A DNA stretch of 64,000 nucleotides, taken from contig NZ_JAKEIP010000005.1 in NCBI RefSeq assembly GCF_021474425.1, positions 1 through 64,000 on the forward strand, written 5' to 3'. Position 1 is the first letter of the stretch, and each line of letters begins with the position of its first letter. This document shows, piece after piece, positions 32,485 through 41,093 of the stretch. Below the pieces are notes generated by a model that was given only the letters and a program-made list of their open reading frames with translations, did no database searches and had not been told where the DNA came from. Origin of the DNA: Streptomyces muensis. GTDB taxonomy: Bacteria > Actinomycetota > Actinomycetes > Streptomycetales > Streptomycetaceae. Both the position numbers and the translations under genes were made by a program.

Positions 32485-33861
32485 ATGCCGCAGGACTCCC
32501 GCGCCCGCACCCGCGCCATCCGCGAGGTCATGGCCGCGACCGGGCTGAGCTACAACAAGGCCGCCCTTCAACTCGACGCCGAGAACGCCCCCGCGACTGC
32601 TGACGCGGCCGGGGACGTGCAGCTGCACGTCCTGCCGTTCGTGTTCTCCGCCACCGTGCCGGCCGATGTCGACCGCCGGGAACTCGCCCAGGCCCTCGCC
32701 GACGAACTGCACACCCTGCGCCGCGTCGGGGAGGAGTACCCGGGCCGCGCCGACGTCGTCGTACCCGCCCCTGTCTGGGAGCCCGAGCCCCACCTGGCCG
32801 GGTACGTCCACGCGACGCTGATCGTGCACGCGTGGGCGGTACGCCCCTGGCAGCGTGAGGGCGAGGCGGAGGCGGTGATGCGGGACTTCAACGCCGTGGC
32901 GAAGGCGTGGCTCCTCGCCCGCTACCCGGTCCCGGTCGAAGGGCACCCCGTCGCCATGATGCTCGGCTCGGCCCGGGCGCAGGCCCTCGCCGCCGAGTTC
33001 ACCGCGCACACCGGCGGGGACCACGAGGACCTGCCCGACGGGTGGGCCGAGCTCATCGCTGCCCGGCGGGCCAAGGTGGCCGCCACCACGGTCGAGCCGC
33101 CGGAGCCGATGGTGCTGCCCGAGATGGTCCCGAACGCGCCGGGCGGCGCGGACAAGACCAGCGCGGTGGTCTCGCTCCCGCTACCGGCGCACCGCCCCGT
33201 CGACGTCGACTCGGCACCGCCGCGGCCGTACCGGGTGGTCGACCGGGAGTGCCAGGGCTGGTACCGGCGCAGCGGTGACGGCCGGTACGACGCCGACCGG
33301 GGCTACAACCGTGACCTGGAGACCACGGCGTACGAGGACCTCGAGGCGGCCAGGGGGCCGCTGCGCCCAGTGGAGCCGCCGACCGACGAGGAGTGCGCGG
33401 CGGTGAAGACGGCCTTGGTCAACGCGGGCCGGAAGGCGGCGGCGTCGCTCCTCGTGGCGCTGTACCGGCTGGTGTACGTGGACTCGCAGCTCGAACGGAC
33501 CGGTGGCCCGCGGTACCGGGTGATGGCCGGCCGGGAGGGCTCGTGGGAGACCGACCTCATGGTGCGCCTGGCATGGGACATCGGCGCGGACCTGGCCGAG
33601 AGGCCGAAGCGGTACGACGAGGCCGCCGTCGCCGAGCTGGTGCGCGTCGTGGACATCTGGATCGCCGGGCCCGGCCGGTACACCGAGGTGGCCGCCAACC
33701 TGGCGTGGCTGTTCAGTTCGGTCGCGGACGAGGCAGGGGGTTGGGCGGCGGTCGCCGACCGGTACCTGCAGCCCGGCGACCGGTTCGGGCACCCCGAGCA
33801 CGTCGTCGAATCGGTGCAGCGCCTCCTCATGTCGCAGTCTGCGCACCACGAGTTCATGTGA
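32485..33861 (+). CDS. Unknown protein, paralogue B of a duplicated pair
   Basis: 458 aa, ATG start after ACAGGAGTG. The N-terminus (RARTRAIREVMAATGLSYNK) carries the shared motif. Residues ~45-170 are a beta-rich domain. The C-terminal ~200 residues (ASLLVALYRLVYVDS, MAGREGSWETDLM, YTEVAANLAWLFSSVADEAG) align with the product at 29997. Divergence between the two proteins is large while leader identity is high, which suggests that the leader is under separate selection. Confidence 0.65.
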   Translation: MPQDSRARTRAIREVMAATGLSYNKAALQLDAENAPATADAAGDVQLHVLPFVFSATVPADVDRRELAQALADELHTLRRVGEEYPGRADVVVPAPVWEPEPHLAGYVHATLIVHAWAVRPWQREGEAEAVMRDFNAVAKAWLLARYPVPVEGHPVAMMLGSARAQALAAEFTAHTGGDHEDLPDGWAELIAARRAKVAATTVEPPEPMVLPEMVPNAPGGADKTSAVVSLPLPAHRPVDVDSAPPRPYRVVDRECQGWYRRSGDGRYDADRGYNRDLETTAYEDLEAARGPLRPVEPPTDEECAAVKTALVNAGRKAAASLLVALYRLVYVDSQLERTGGPRYRVMAGREGSWETDLMVRLAWDIGADLAERPKRYDEAAVAELVRVVDIWIAGPGRYTEVAANLAWLFSSVADEAGGWAAVADRYLQPGDRFGHPEHVVESVQRLLMSQSAHHEFM

Positions 33862-33912
33862 TCGGCCCGGGCGGCGGGGTGGTGGATGTGCCGCCCCTTA
33901 GTACGTGCCGCA

Positions 33913-34119
33913 TCACGCCTCTGGGAGTTCGTCCTGCTCGACGTTGAAGCGGCCCGGGCTGGGGGCCGAGGTCAGGTCGTGCCGGCACTTCTCGCCCCGG
34001 CCCCAGAGGCGGGACTTGCGGTTGGTCAGCGGGGTCTTGCAGTCGAGGCACGTCACGACGGGCCGGTAACGCGTGACGGGGATGGGCAGGCTCGTCTGGT
34101 CCTCGGGCCGGGTGGTCAT
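33913..34119 (-). CDS. 68-aa zinc-ribbon-like protein
   Basis: ATG start at 34119 overlapping the upstream gene's stop. CLDCKTPLTNRKSRLWGRGEKCRHDL (Cys pair at ~24-27, third Cys ~46, then His) is a treble-clef-like ribbon. Last gene of the minus operon from 36809 or further. Confidence 0.6.
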   Translation of the reverse strand: MTTRPEDQTSLPIPVTRYRPVVTCLDCKTPLTNRKSRLWGRGEKCRHDLTSAPSPGRFNVEQDELPEA

Positions 34120-34637
34120 CGCGCCAGCCGCCGCGGGGCGTGGAGGGCGGCCCGGCACGCGTCCGTGAGCTCAGCATCCTCCAGCCGGATCACGGCCGCG
34201 TGGCCCTCGGCGTCGAGGGCGGGCAGGGCGGCGGTGATGGCCGTGTGCTGGCGGGTCACGTCGGCGGCCGGGACCTTCCGGGCTCGCGACTGCTGCCGGG
34301 CCAGACACTCCGTCAGCGGCACCATCAGCACGAGGAGGATCGTGGCGCGGCCGTGCACGGTCGCGATCGCGTGGACGCGGGCGCGGCGCTCCGGCTGCGA
34401 GTGGGTTCCGTCCACGACCACCGGCGTCCCGGCTGCGCAGTGGGTCGCCAGTTCCGCCCACGCCGCCGTCAGCGCGTCCTCGGTCACCGCTTCGACGCCG
34501 GTGTCCCCGGGCATCCGCCGCTGATGGGCGTCGTAGCTGACGACGGCCGCGCCCAGCTCGCGCGCCAACTGCTCGGCGAGCGTGGACTTCCCCGCGCCGC
34601 TGGGAGCCATGAGCAGCACGCACGGGCCGGGCGTCAC
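34116..34637 (-). CDS. P-loop kinase (polynucleotide-kinase-like)
   Basis: 173 aa, GTG start overlapping the upstream stop. The Walker A motif APSGAGKST is at ~11-19. VSYDAHQRRMPGD supplies the downstream Asp of the kinase fold, VVVDGTHSQPERRARVHAIA is the Walker B/lid segment of T4 Pnkp-like kinases, and RQQSRAR fits the lid arginines. It probably phosphorylates a nucleic acid 5' end or a small substrate. Clear fold, unknown substrate. Confidence 0.75.
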   Translation of the reverse strand: MTPGPCVLLMAPSGAGKSTLAEQLARELGAAVVSYDAHQRRMPGDTGVEAVTEDALTAAWAELATHCAAGTPVVVDGTHSQPERRARVHAIATVHGRATILLVLMVPLTECLARQQSRARKVPAADVTRQHTAITAALPALDAEGHAAVIRLEDAELTDACRAALHAPRRLAR

Positions 34638-35368
34638 GGGCTGTCCTCGGGGAGTTGGGGCTGCAGCTCGTCGTGGCCCTTCTCCTCCCACTGGCGCCGG
34701 TAGGCGGACACGTACTCGTCGCAGGTGCTGCGGGCATGGAAGACGGCGGAGTCGGAGCCGAGGTCGGGGCGCCAGAGGTTGGGCCCGGGGAACCGTACGG
34801 CCTTCATCCGGGCCGTGATGGCGTCCCCGCAGCCGAGGCAGTGGCCGGCCGGGATCGCCATGAGCCGTTCGGTGTTGGCCATCTCGAGGCCGACCATGGC
34901 CTCGGTGGTGACGTGGGTGCACGGCGGGATCTCGTTGCACAGGCGGCAGACGCTGTAGTGCTCATCCAGGACGAAGAACGGGCGGCTGGCGCGTACGGCG
35001 TAGTGCTTCGGCTTCGCGGTGGGCTGTTCGGCGGGGCGTATGACGAGGACCAGGGGGCGGTGCTCCCAGGTGGCGCGCTCGGGCTGATCGCCCATCTCCC
35101 GGCCGGACACGACCTGCTCCGCCCACCACTGGGTGAACCGTGCCCACTCCTGCTGGAAGTGCTCCGGCCACAGATCCACCGGCCGCTCGTTCACCTCGAC
35201 GACTTCGTACGCCTTCCGCTCCCTGAACACGATGATGGTGCCCGGCCGGATGCGGGTGGAGTGGTTGGTCTCCTTCAGGTACGGCATGACCCCGTCGCCG
35301 GGCAGGTATCCCCGCCTGTGCGGCTGTTGGGGGCGCCACTGGTGCAGGAAGCTCACGGGTATGCGCAT
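34634..35368 (-). CDS. Unknown protein with Cys pairs
   Basis: 244 aa, ATG start two bases after the upstream stop. CRLCNEIPPCTH and later GHCLGCGDA (two CxxC pairs around ~140 and ~175) suggest a split zinc ribbon. The N-terminal half includes TIIVFRERKAYEVVEVNERP, a small beta domain. Ends with a coupled overlap to the kinase gene. Confidence 0.55.
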   Translation of the reverse strand: MRIPVSFLHQWRPQQPHRRGYLPGDGVMPYLKETNHSTRIRPGTIIVFRERKAYEVVEVNERPVDLWPEHFQQEWARFTQWWAEQVVSGREMGDQPERATWEHRPLVLVIRPAEQPTAKPKHYAVRASRPFFVLDEHYSVCRLCNEIPPCTHVTTEAMVGLEMANTERLMAIPAGHCLGCGDAITARMKAVRFPGPNLWRPDLGSDSAVFHARSTCDEYVSAYRRQWEEKGHDELQPQLPEDSP

Positions 35369-35370
35369 GG

Positions 35371-36186
35371 TCAGGCGTCCTCCGGTTCGTCGCTGCTGAT
35401 GACCAGCCGCAGTCGCGCCCGCGGGGGCACGGGTTCCTTCCCGGGGACGGGCCAGTCGTCGGCGCGGACGCCGTACACGGGCGGCTCCCAGCCCTCCCAG
35501 GTGTAGTGCCGGTACAGACGGACCCAGTCGGCCTCGTAGTAACAGGGCAGCAGGCCGCCGGCGTTCGGGATCGGCTCGGGCGCTCGCTCGTTCTGCTCCT
35601 GGACCTGGGCGCGGACGCGGGCGGCGTGGTCGCGGTGCCGCTGGCAGAACCAGTGCCACCGGTACCAGCCGGTCCCGGGCAGCTTCTCCAGGACGCGGTC
35701 CTTACCGGGTGCGCCGCAGACGTTCTCGGTGTTGCGGAAGTCCTCGGCGTCCCGCTTCTCCTGCTCGATCCTGGCGGGCAGGCTCATCTGCTCCGCCCTG
35801 AAGGGGCGTTCCTTGTACGGGCGGACGCGGGGGCCGACGCAGGTCCGCTTGGACGCCTCGTAGCCGCCGGGGCGCTCGTCCGGGGGAACGTAGCGCGGTC
35901 GGTCGTGTTCGATGAGCGCGCGCAGCGGGTCGGTGTAGCGGTGCCGTTCGTCGCGGCCGAGGGCCTCGCGGATGTTCGCGAACTGCTCCTTCCCGTTGGC
36001 CGGCTTGGGCAGCATGGTGATGACGTACGCGAACGCGAGGAGGAGCCGGCGCGAGTCTGCGTCGGCCCGTTCGTCCTGGTAGATCTGGTGGGCGAGTTCA
36101 GCGAAGCCGCCGCCGTCCCGGCCGCCGGTCTTCGTCGACGGGTCCTTCTTCGGCGGCTCGTAGGGGATCAGGTTCAGCGCTCCCAC
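35371..36186 (-). CDS. Unknown protein (271 aa)
   Basis: GTG start. The N-terminal ~90 residues are helical (LAHQIYQDERADADSRRLLLAFAYVITM). The middle contains NTENVCGAPGKDRVLEKLPGTGW and WHWFCQRHRDHAARV. The C-terminus is aromatic (WVRLYRHYTWEGWEPPVYG). No family recognised. Coupled to its neighbours on the minus strand. Confidence 0.55.
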   Translation of the reverse strand: MGALNLIPYEPPKKDPSTKTGGRDGGGFAELAHQIYQDERADADSRRLLLAFAYVITMLPKPANGKEQFANIREALGRDERHRYTDPLRALIEHDRPRYVPPDERPGGYEASKRTCVGPRVRPYKERPFRAEQMSLPARIEQEKRDAEDFRNTENVCGAPGKDRVLEKLPGTGWYRWHWFCQRHRDHAARVRAQVQEQNERAPEPIPNAGGLLPCYYEADWVRLYRHYTWEGWEPPVYGVRADDWPVPGKEPVPPRARLRLVISSDEPEDA

Positions 36187-36188
36187 GC

Positions 36189-36809
36189 TCAGCCCTCCTT
36201 GGATTCGAGCACCTGCACCATGGTCTCCCCGGTACCGGTGGTGAGGCGGTCAGCAAGGAGGGCTTCGCCGGCCTCGGTGAGGCGTACGAAGGTGGCGCCG
36301 GTGGCGTCGGACTCGCGGGTGGTGGTGGCCAGGTGGGAGAGGAACAGCGTCTGGAAGAGGTCCGGGTCGGCGAGGCCGGTGACGCTGGAGGCGCCCGGGC
36401 GGTGGGTGACCTGGCGGTCGGCGATGAGGCGCAGGGCCTGCCACTCCTCCTCGGTGGGCTCGTCCAGGCGCCGGACGTGGACGCCGACGGCGCCGGGGTT
36501 CGGGTTGTCGAGGATCTCGGCGGTGTAGCCCGCGTCCAGCAGGAGGGCCTGGATCTCGCGGTCCCGGTCGGCCTCGATGCGCTCGCTGGTCTCGGTGCCG
36601 TCGCCCTCGTCGTGGACGTAGTGCACCTGGACCAGGGCGCCGTGCTGCTGGGAGGCGAGGAAGCCGGAGCAGCGCGGGGATCGGGTGCCGGTGCGGCCGA
36701 TCCCCACCTTCTTCCGGCGCTGGAGTCGGCCGCCGCTGGACTTGATCAGGAGGTTCCCGATCGTCTGGGCGCGAATGGACCGGTGGATCCGGGCCAGGGG
36801 TCGGGGCAT
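36189..36809 (-). CDS. Unknown protein (206 aa)
   Basis: ATG start after AAGGAGCACC. The N-terminal 45 residues are strongly basic (LLIKSSGGRLQRRKKVGIGR); the middle is acidic (YVHDEGDGTETSERIEADRDRE); the last ~60 look winged-helix-like (RLTEAGEALLADRL). Possibly a DNA-binding protein. Confidence 0.55.
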   Translation of the reverse strand: MPRPLARIHRSIRAQTIGNLLIKSSGGRLQRRKKVGIGRTGTRSPRCSGFLASQQHGALVQVHYVHDEGDGTETSERIEADRDREIQALLLDAGYTAEILDNPNPGAVGVHVRRLDEPTEEEWQALRLIADRQVTHRPGASSVTGLADPDLFQTLFLSHLATTTRESDATGATFVRLTEAGEALLADRLTTGTGETMVQVLESKEG

Positions 36810-36880
36810 GGTGCTCCTTGGTGCAGGCGGGGCCGCCGCCCTCGAGGGCGGCGGCCTTGGTGGGAGGTCCGACGGGTTGA

Positions 36881-37672
36881 TCAGGCAGCGACGGGGGTGG
36901 GGGTGTCGAGTTGGGTGCCGAGCAGCAGCGCGCGGATCGACTTCTCGTACTCGCCCGAGCAGATCCGGTCGTGGAGGAGCTGACCGGCGACCAGGCACCG
37001 GGCGCGCAGGCTGATCGCGGCGACGACGTCCGTGTCGGCGCCGGCGTCGGTCGCGGCCTTCTCCGCGGCGGCCGAGGCGAGCGTGTAGGCCGTCTTGAGG
37101 CCGGCCGCGCGTCGGGAGTACCGCGCCTTCCAGTGCGCCCAGTCGGTCACGGCCCGGGTGTCGTCCAGGCGCTCGTCCCAGGCGGCGTACTGGCGGCGGG
37201 CGCCGTCGGGGTCGGCGGCCCACGCTTCGGCCCACTGCCGGGCGAGGTCGGGCACCTGCGCGATGGTGTTGAGGACCTTTTCGCCGCGGTGCCCGAAGGC
37301 ACGCCAGGCGTCGGTCTCCGCTACGACGTGGACCTGGTGGGACATCAGCCAGTACGGGTAGTGGCCCTCGCCCCAGTTGCCGGTCTCTCCGCGCGGCTGT
37401 ACGACGAACAGCCGGATCGGCCAGCCCTCCTCGATGCGCTCCAGGATCTCGCCGGGCTTGGTGTACATGTGGAAGTACGAGAACGGGGCGTCGGTGTACC
37501 ACTTCTTGCCGGGGCTGGGGTGGTCGATGGTCTGGCCGACGTGGTCGGCGAGGTTGACGGTCGTGACGGGCTCGCCGTGCTCGCGGGCGTACCGGGCGAG
37601 GTACTCGCAGCTGGGGTGGACCGTCCCGTCGGGGCGGGTGGCCATGTAGTGGGTGACCGGTCGTTTGCTCAT
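36881..37672 (-). CDS. Unknown protein (263 aa)
   Basis: ATG start after GGAGG. The first 100 residues are a compact alpha/beta domain with many aromatic residues (PFSYFHMYTKPGEILERIEEGW). The rest is helical (ARQWAEAWAADPDGARRQYAAW...). No motif recognised. A 70-bp gap separates it from the next gene of the operon. Confidence 0.55.
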   Translation of the reverse strand: MSKRPVTHYMATRPDGTVHPSCEYLARYAREHGEPVTTVNLADHVGQTIDHPSPGKKWYTDAPFSYFHMYTKPGEILERIEEGWPIRLFVVQPRGETGNWGEGHYPYWLMSHQVHVVAETDAWRAFGHRGEKVLNTIAQVPDLARQWAEAWAADPDGARRQYAAWDERLDDTRAVTDWAHWKARYSRRAAGLKTAYTLASAAAEKAATDAGADTDVVAAISLRARCLVAGQLLHDRICSGEYEKSIRALLLGTQLDTPTPVAA

Positions 37673-38061
37673 AACTCCTCCGTGAACAGATTGAGTTGCT
37701 CGGTGTGGGTGGGAGCGGAGCTGGGCTCGGGCGGGGGCTGGTGGCAGCGGCAGTTGCACCGGACGCGGCAGCGCCGGTCGGCGAGGTAGACGGTGGCGGT
37801 ACTGCCGAGAGGGAAGCTCCCGCGGCAGGGGAAGGGGCCGAAGCCCTGGCCGATGACGGTCTCGTGCTCGTAGCCGCCCCAGGCGATCCACTGTTCGTGG
37901 CCGCACTCGCCGTGCCGGTCGTACCGGCAGGCGTTGGAGGTGATCTGGCAGGGGCATTCGGTTTCCGCGGGCGGGATCTCCAGCGGGGCAAGGACGTGGT
38001 CGCGGATCCAGGCCGCGTCGGCCTCGGGCATGTTCGGCACGACCGCCGCGACGGCGGTCAC
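37669..38061 (-). CDS. Cys-rich protein, DUF6248-like
   Basis: 130 aa, GTG overlapping the upstream stop. The pattern MPEADAAWIRDHVLAP...CPCQITSNACRYDRHGEC...GYETVI-like (GYEHETVIGQ)...VYLADRRCRVRCNCRCHQPP resembles Streptomyces proteins annotated DUF6248. It has about nine Cys. Function unknown. Confidence 0.6.
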   Translation of the reverse strand: MTAVAAVVPNMPEADAAWIRDHVLAPLEIPPAETECPCQITSNACRYDRHGECGHEQWIAWGGYEHETVIGQGFGPFPCRGSFPLGSTATVYLADRRCRVRCNCRCHQPPPEPSSAPTHTEQLNLFTEEL

Positions 38062-38525
38062 GCAGCGTCCCGCAGGTGCTGCAGCGGGGTCTCGCCGCGC
38101 CGGGCCCTCGAGCGGTCGACGCGGCGCCGGGCGAGGGTGACGTACCGCGCGGTCTCGGCCGGGTCGGCGTTGGCCCACTGCATGAGCACGTCGGCGTGGC
38201 AGGCCAGGCCCAGTTCGCAGGGGCAGATGAGGTCCTTGCCGCGCAGCTCTTCCAGGCGGTCGAGGACGCGGTCGCGCTGCAGGTCGTACTCGGCGTCGTT
38301 GAAGTAGGTGCGGTCGCCGGCCAGCCACTTGCGGTACAGGTCGACGACGGCCTCGTGCGCTTTGGCGCGGTCGCCGCGCTCGGCCAGTTTCAGCGTGTAG
38401 GCCCAGTCGAGCGTGAAGGGGTTGCCGAAGTCCCGGGTCGTGCGGTCGACGATGACACCGTCGCCCTTGCGCCAGCCCTCGGTGCGCTCGCGTTTCCTCC
38501 TCACGGGCAGGGCGGGGGTGCTCAA
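38058..38525 (-). CDS. DUF4326-domain protein
   Basis: 155 aa from the TTG at 38525, which has ACGGAGA upstream; the frame is open further up through a palindromic site, so the start is uncertain. VIVDRTTRDFGNPFTLDW, AHEAVVDLYRKWL and LRGKDLICPCELGLACHADVLMQWAN are the DUF4326 landmarks, with a CPC...CH cluster. The family is common in phages and plasmids and its role is unknown. First of the coupled minus operon; a parS-like palindrome lies 30 bp before the start. Confidence 0.7.
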   Translation of the reverse strand: MSTPALPVRRKRERTEGWRKGDGVIVDRTTRDFGNPFTLDWAYTLKLAERGDRAKAHEAVVDLYRKWLAGDRTYFNDAEYDLQRDRVLDRLEELRGKDLICPCELGLACHADVLMQWANADPAETARYVTLARRRVDRSRARRGETPLQHLRDAA

Positions 38526-38556
38526 CTGGGTCTCCGTTTCTGCTGGGGCGGGTGGG

Positions 38557-38575
38557 GTGATTGCGCGGCAATCAC
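38557..38575. promoter_or_regulatory. parS-like palindrome (outlying copy, centre GCG)
   Basis: GTGATTGCGCGGCAATCAC. The arms are identical to the eleven copies at 44.9-50.9 kb; the centre differs. It lies in the upstream region of the DUF4326 operon. Confidence 0.7.
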
Positions 38576-38647
38576 GCCCGTGGGGATTTTGGGGCTGTGC
38601 TGTGAAATGAAGATCGGTTACGCTGGCCGCGCCGTACGCGGTGTGAA

Positions 38648-38896
38648 CTACTGGGCCGCCGCCTCGTCTTGGGGCTGGCGGTCTTCGTCTTTGGACTGGC
38701 AGGGCGGGGTCTTGTCGCCCTGGAGTGTGTTCCAGGACTTCTCGCCCAGCGTCCACTCGGTCCACCACTGGCGGCGGTAGGGGTGCGGGCGGCGGTCGGC
38801 GAGCATGCCGCAGTCCCCGCACCGCTTGCGGTAGTCGTTGATCTTGTCCCACCGGTGCCGCTTCGGTTTGGCCGTCTCCTGCTCGGTCTGGCTCAT
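38648..38896 (-). CDS. Unknown 82-aa protein with Cys pair
   Basis: ATG overlapping the upstream stop (ATGA). Basic N-terminal half with KRCGDCGMLADRRPHPYRRQWW; CGDC plus nearby His may bind zinc. Acidic C-terminal tail. Confidence 0.5.
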   Translation of the reverse strand: MSQTEQETAKPKRHRWDKINDYRKRCGDCGMLADRRPHPYRRQWWTEWTLGEKSWNTLQGDKTPPCQSKDEDRQPQDEAAAQ

Positions 38897-39273
38897 GCGG
38901 CCTGCCGGACGGTGATGCCGTAGCGCTCGGCTCGCTCGATACAGGTCGGGCAGGAGGGGGCGCGGCGGTCGGCCGGCCGGGTGGGCTCCAGCCCCCAGAA
39001 CTTCGCCTGCGGCTTGCACAGGGCGTCGCCCCTCTTGCGTACCAGGCGCCCGGCGTTGAGATCCTGGTCCAGGCGCAGGTGGTAGTTGGCCTGGGAGCGG
39101 GCGCCCTCGTGCGGGTTGAAGGCGTAGGCGACGTGGGCGCTGGGCACGTCAGGATCAACGGGGACCAGTTCGACCGTCACGGCCGGCGGCGGCACTGGCT
39201 CCGGAGCGGGCGGATCGGTGGCGTGTTCCGCGATGAGGTTCGCGAAGAACTCGCTGAATGGCATGGTGGGCAT
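38893..39273 (-). CDS. Unknown protein with CPTC motif
   Basis: 126 aa from the ATG at 39273 (alternatives 39264 or 39351; the last would overlap the operator). MPFSEFFANLIAEHATD near the start, LRLDQDLNAGRLVRKRGDALC in the middle, and APSCPTCIERAERYGITVRQ at the end, which with the earlier Cys could form a zinc site. It is divergent from the ribbon-helix-helix gene across a shared operator. Confidence 0.5.
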   Translation of the reverse strand: MPTMPFSEFFANLIAEHATDPPAPEPVPPPAVTVELVPVDPDVPSAHVAYAFNPHEGARSQANYHLRLDQDLNAGRLVRKRGDALCKPQAKFWGLEPTRPADRRAPSCPTCIERAERYGITVRQAA

Positions 39274-39348
39274 TGGCGGATTCGGGCGGAGCGGCCCTGT
39301 CCTCCTTTCGTAGTCGACGTGCCGGACGACCACACCATACCCAAAACC

Positions 39349-39377
39349 CATTGCTTACGTATAGGGTTTTAGTTATC
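39349..39377 (+). promoter_or_regulatory. TTACGTAT-family promoter/operator
   Basis: TTGCTT, 17-bp spacer beginning ACGTATAGGGTTTT, then TATCGT. The spacer core is shared with promoters at 52777 and 60728. On the other strand TATGGT could drive the minus operon from 39273, making this a shared divergent control point. Confidence 0.7.
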
Positions 39378-39516
39378 GTGGGGCCGCCGGGACGGTTGGT
39401 GCAGCACGCACCACCGGGACCTCCGGCACGGTTCTGCGAAAGTGAGGTCGTACATGTCGTACGCCGACGCGCCGGTCAGGGTCCGGCGCGGCCCGCCGTC
39501 GAGAGGATCAACCGCC

Positions 39517-40059
39517 GTGGCTGACGAGCAGCCCTCCGTCCCCGTGTTCCGCCTGACCGACAAGACGTCCTACGAGGTGATCGCCGAGGGCGGCGTCGCC
39601 AAGTTGAAGACCGACTTCGGGGTGCTCGAGGGCAGCGCCGATGCGTTCGGCGCGCTCGCCCGGGCCGCCGGCCGCGCGGTGTGGGCGGTGCGCGACGACT
39701 CGGGAGACCTGCCGTCCCGGCCGCTGTACATCCCGCAGGACGTGAAGGACGCGGCGGAGAAGAAGGCCAAGCGCGAACACCGCAGCCTCGCCGACGTGCT
39801 GCGCGGCGGGTTCACGAAGTACCTCGAGGGCGGCATCACGCCGGTCAAACCGGTGCGGGCACCGCGCCGGGCGGCGGGCGAGAAGCCGGTCAAGTCGCTG
39901 CCGAGCGCCAGCCTGCGCATGAGCGACGACGACTGGGCGCCGATCGAGGCCCGCTGCAAGGCCGACAAGGAGCGCCTGAAGTTCCTCGTCAATCCGTCCC
40001 GGGTGATCACCCAGTACCTGCGTGAGGACTACCTGGCCGGCGAGCTGGACCAGGAGTAA
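39517..40059 (+). CDS. Tandem ribbon-helix-helix-like DNA-binding protein
   Basis: 180 aa from the GTG at 39517, behind GAGAGGA; an upstream in-frame ATG at 39454 is possible. Two similar segments are visible: RPLYIPQDVKDAAEKKAKRE followed by SLADVLRGGFTKYL (~70-105), and SLRMSDDDWAPIEARCKADKE followed by PSRVITQYLRED (~130-170). Each has the strand-helix-helix order of RHH domains. It probably binds DNA as a pseudo-dimer. First gene of the plus-strand early operon, so possibly its regulator or a replication accessory. Confidence 0.55.
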   Translation: MADEQPSVPVFRLTDKTSYEVIAEGGVAKLKTDFGVLEGSADAFGALARAAGRAVWAVRDDSGDLPSRPLYIPQDVKDAAEKKAKREHRSLADVLRGGFTKYLEGGITPVKPVRAPRRAAGEKPVKSLPSASLRMSDDDWAPIEARCKADKERLKFLVNPSRVITQYLREDYLAGELDQE

Positions 40060-40145
40060 GACGCCGCGCGGGGGCGCCCTGCGGGCTGGAAGCCGACACC
40101 GGCCCGGCCCTCCGCGACAGAACAACCGCATAGGAGACCCACCTC

Positions 40146-41093
40146 ATGGCGACCGCCGCCGAGGCCCCCGTATCCGCGGGCGGCCTGGTTCCGCACACCC
40201 AATTTCAGTTCGCGCAGGCCGCGAAGGAAGCCCGTCCCGTACGTGCGCTCCTCGACGGCCCGCCTGGTTCCAACCGGTTGATCTCCGCTCTGCGGATGGC
40301 CTCCGCCCTGGGCGACACCATCGCGGTCATCGACACCGAGCGTGGCAGGTCCCGGCAGTACGCCGACGAGGTCACGTTCGACGTCACGGAGATGACCTCG
40401 TTCGACCCGAAGGACCTCTGCCTGGCGCTGTACGCCGCAGCCTCATACGACGTGGTCGTGCTCGCCAGCTGGTCCGCGTTCTGGAGCGGCCCCGAGGGCG
40501 TCCGCGACCAGGTCGCCCAGCGCGGCGGCAAGGGCGGCAGGGATGCGGCCTGGGACGAAGTCCGGCCCGTGGAACGGCAGATGATCGAGGCGGTGCAGTG
40601 CTTCCCCGGCCACGTCATCGGCGTCCTGCGTAACCGCCTGGAAGCCGTTCTGGCCACCGACGCCGCCGGGCGCACGGTGCCCACCCGGGTGAGTATGCGC
40701 GCCGAGGCCCGCGACGGCCTCGAGTACGACGTCGACTTCGCGGCGTCCCTGCTGCCGACCCACGAGATGGTGGTCACCAAGTCCGCCGCGCCCGCCCTCG
40801 CCGACGAGGTCCTCACGGACGCCGTCGCCGTCGGGGCCGCGCTGAGGAAGTGGGCCGACGAAGGAGTCGACCGGGCTCCGCGCACCGACATGCTGCACCG
40901 CGCGTACGACGGCGAGGCCACGTACGAGTCGCTGTCCGAGCTGGCCCGCGAGATCCAGGAGTGCCGGGCGGCGGGCATGGCCGCCATCGACCACCAGGGG
41001 AAGCTGACGACCCTCGGCGACCTCGTCTCCTTCCGGCTCTCCCGGGCGTACGCCCGCAGCCAGCAGGCCAACGCCCAGCAGGGGGCGGCGTAG
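40146..41093 (+). CDS. Sak4/RecA-like phage ATPase fold with altered Walker motifs
   Basis: 315 aa, ATG start. ALLDGPPGSNRLISALRMA (~35) stands where GPPGSGKT is expected, with the Lys and Thr replaced. TIAVIDTERGRSRQYAD and FDVTEMTSFDP match Sak4/AAA_24 proteins. The Walker B strand reads YDVVVLASWSAFW, without the usual Asp. VIGVLRNRLEAV and the RAEARDGLEYDVDF segment fit the later strands. The protein appears to keep the fold of phage single-strand annealing ATPases but not their catalytic residues. Coupled to the next gene by overlap. Confidence 0.65.
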   Translation: MATAAEAPVSAGGLVPHTQFQFAQAAKEARPVRALLDGPPGSNRLISALRMASALGDTIAVIDTERGRSRQYADEVTFDVTEMTSFDPKDLCLALYAAASYDVVVLASWSAFWSGPEGVRDQVAQRGGKGGRDAAWDEVRPVERQMIEAVQCFPGHVIGVLRNRLEAVLATDAAGRTVPTRVSMRAEARDGLEYDVDFAASLLPTHEMVVTKSAAPALADEVLTDAVAVGAALRKWADEGVDRAPRTDMLHRAYDGEATYESLSELAREIQECRAAGMAAIDHQGKLTTLGDLVSFRLSRAYARSQQANAQQGAA

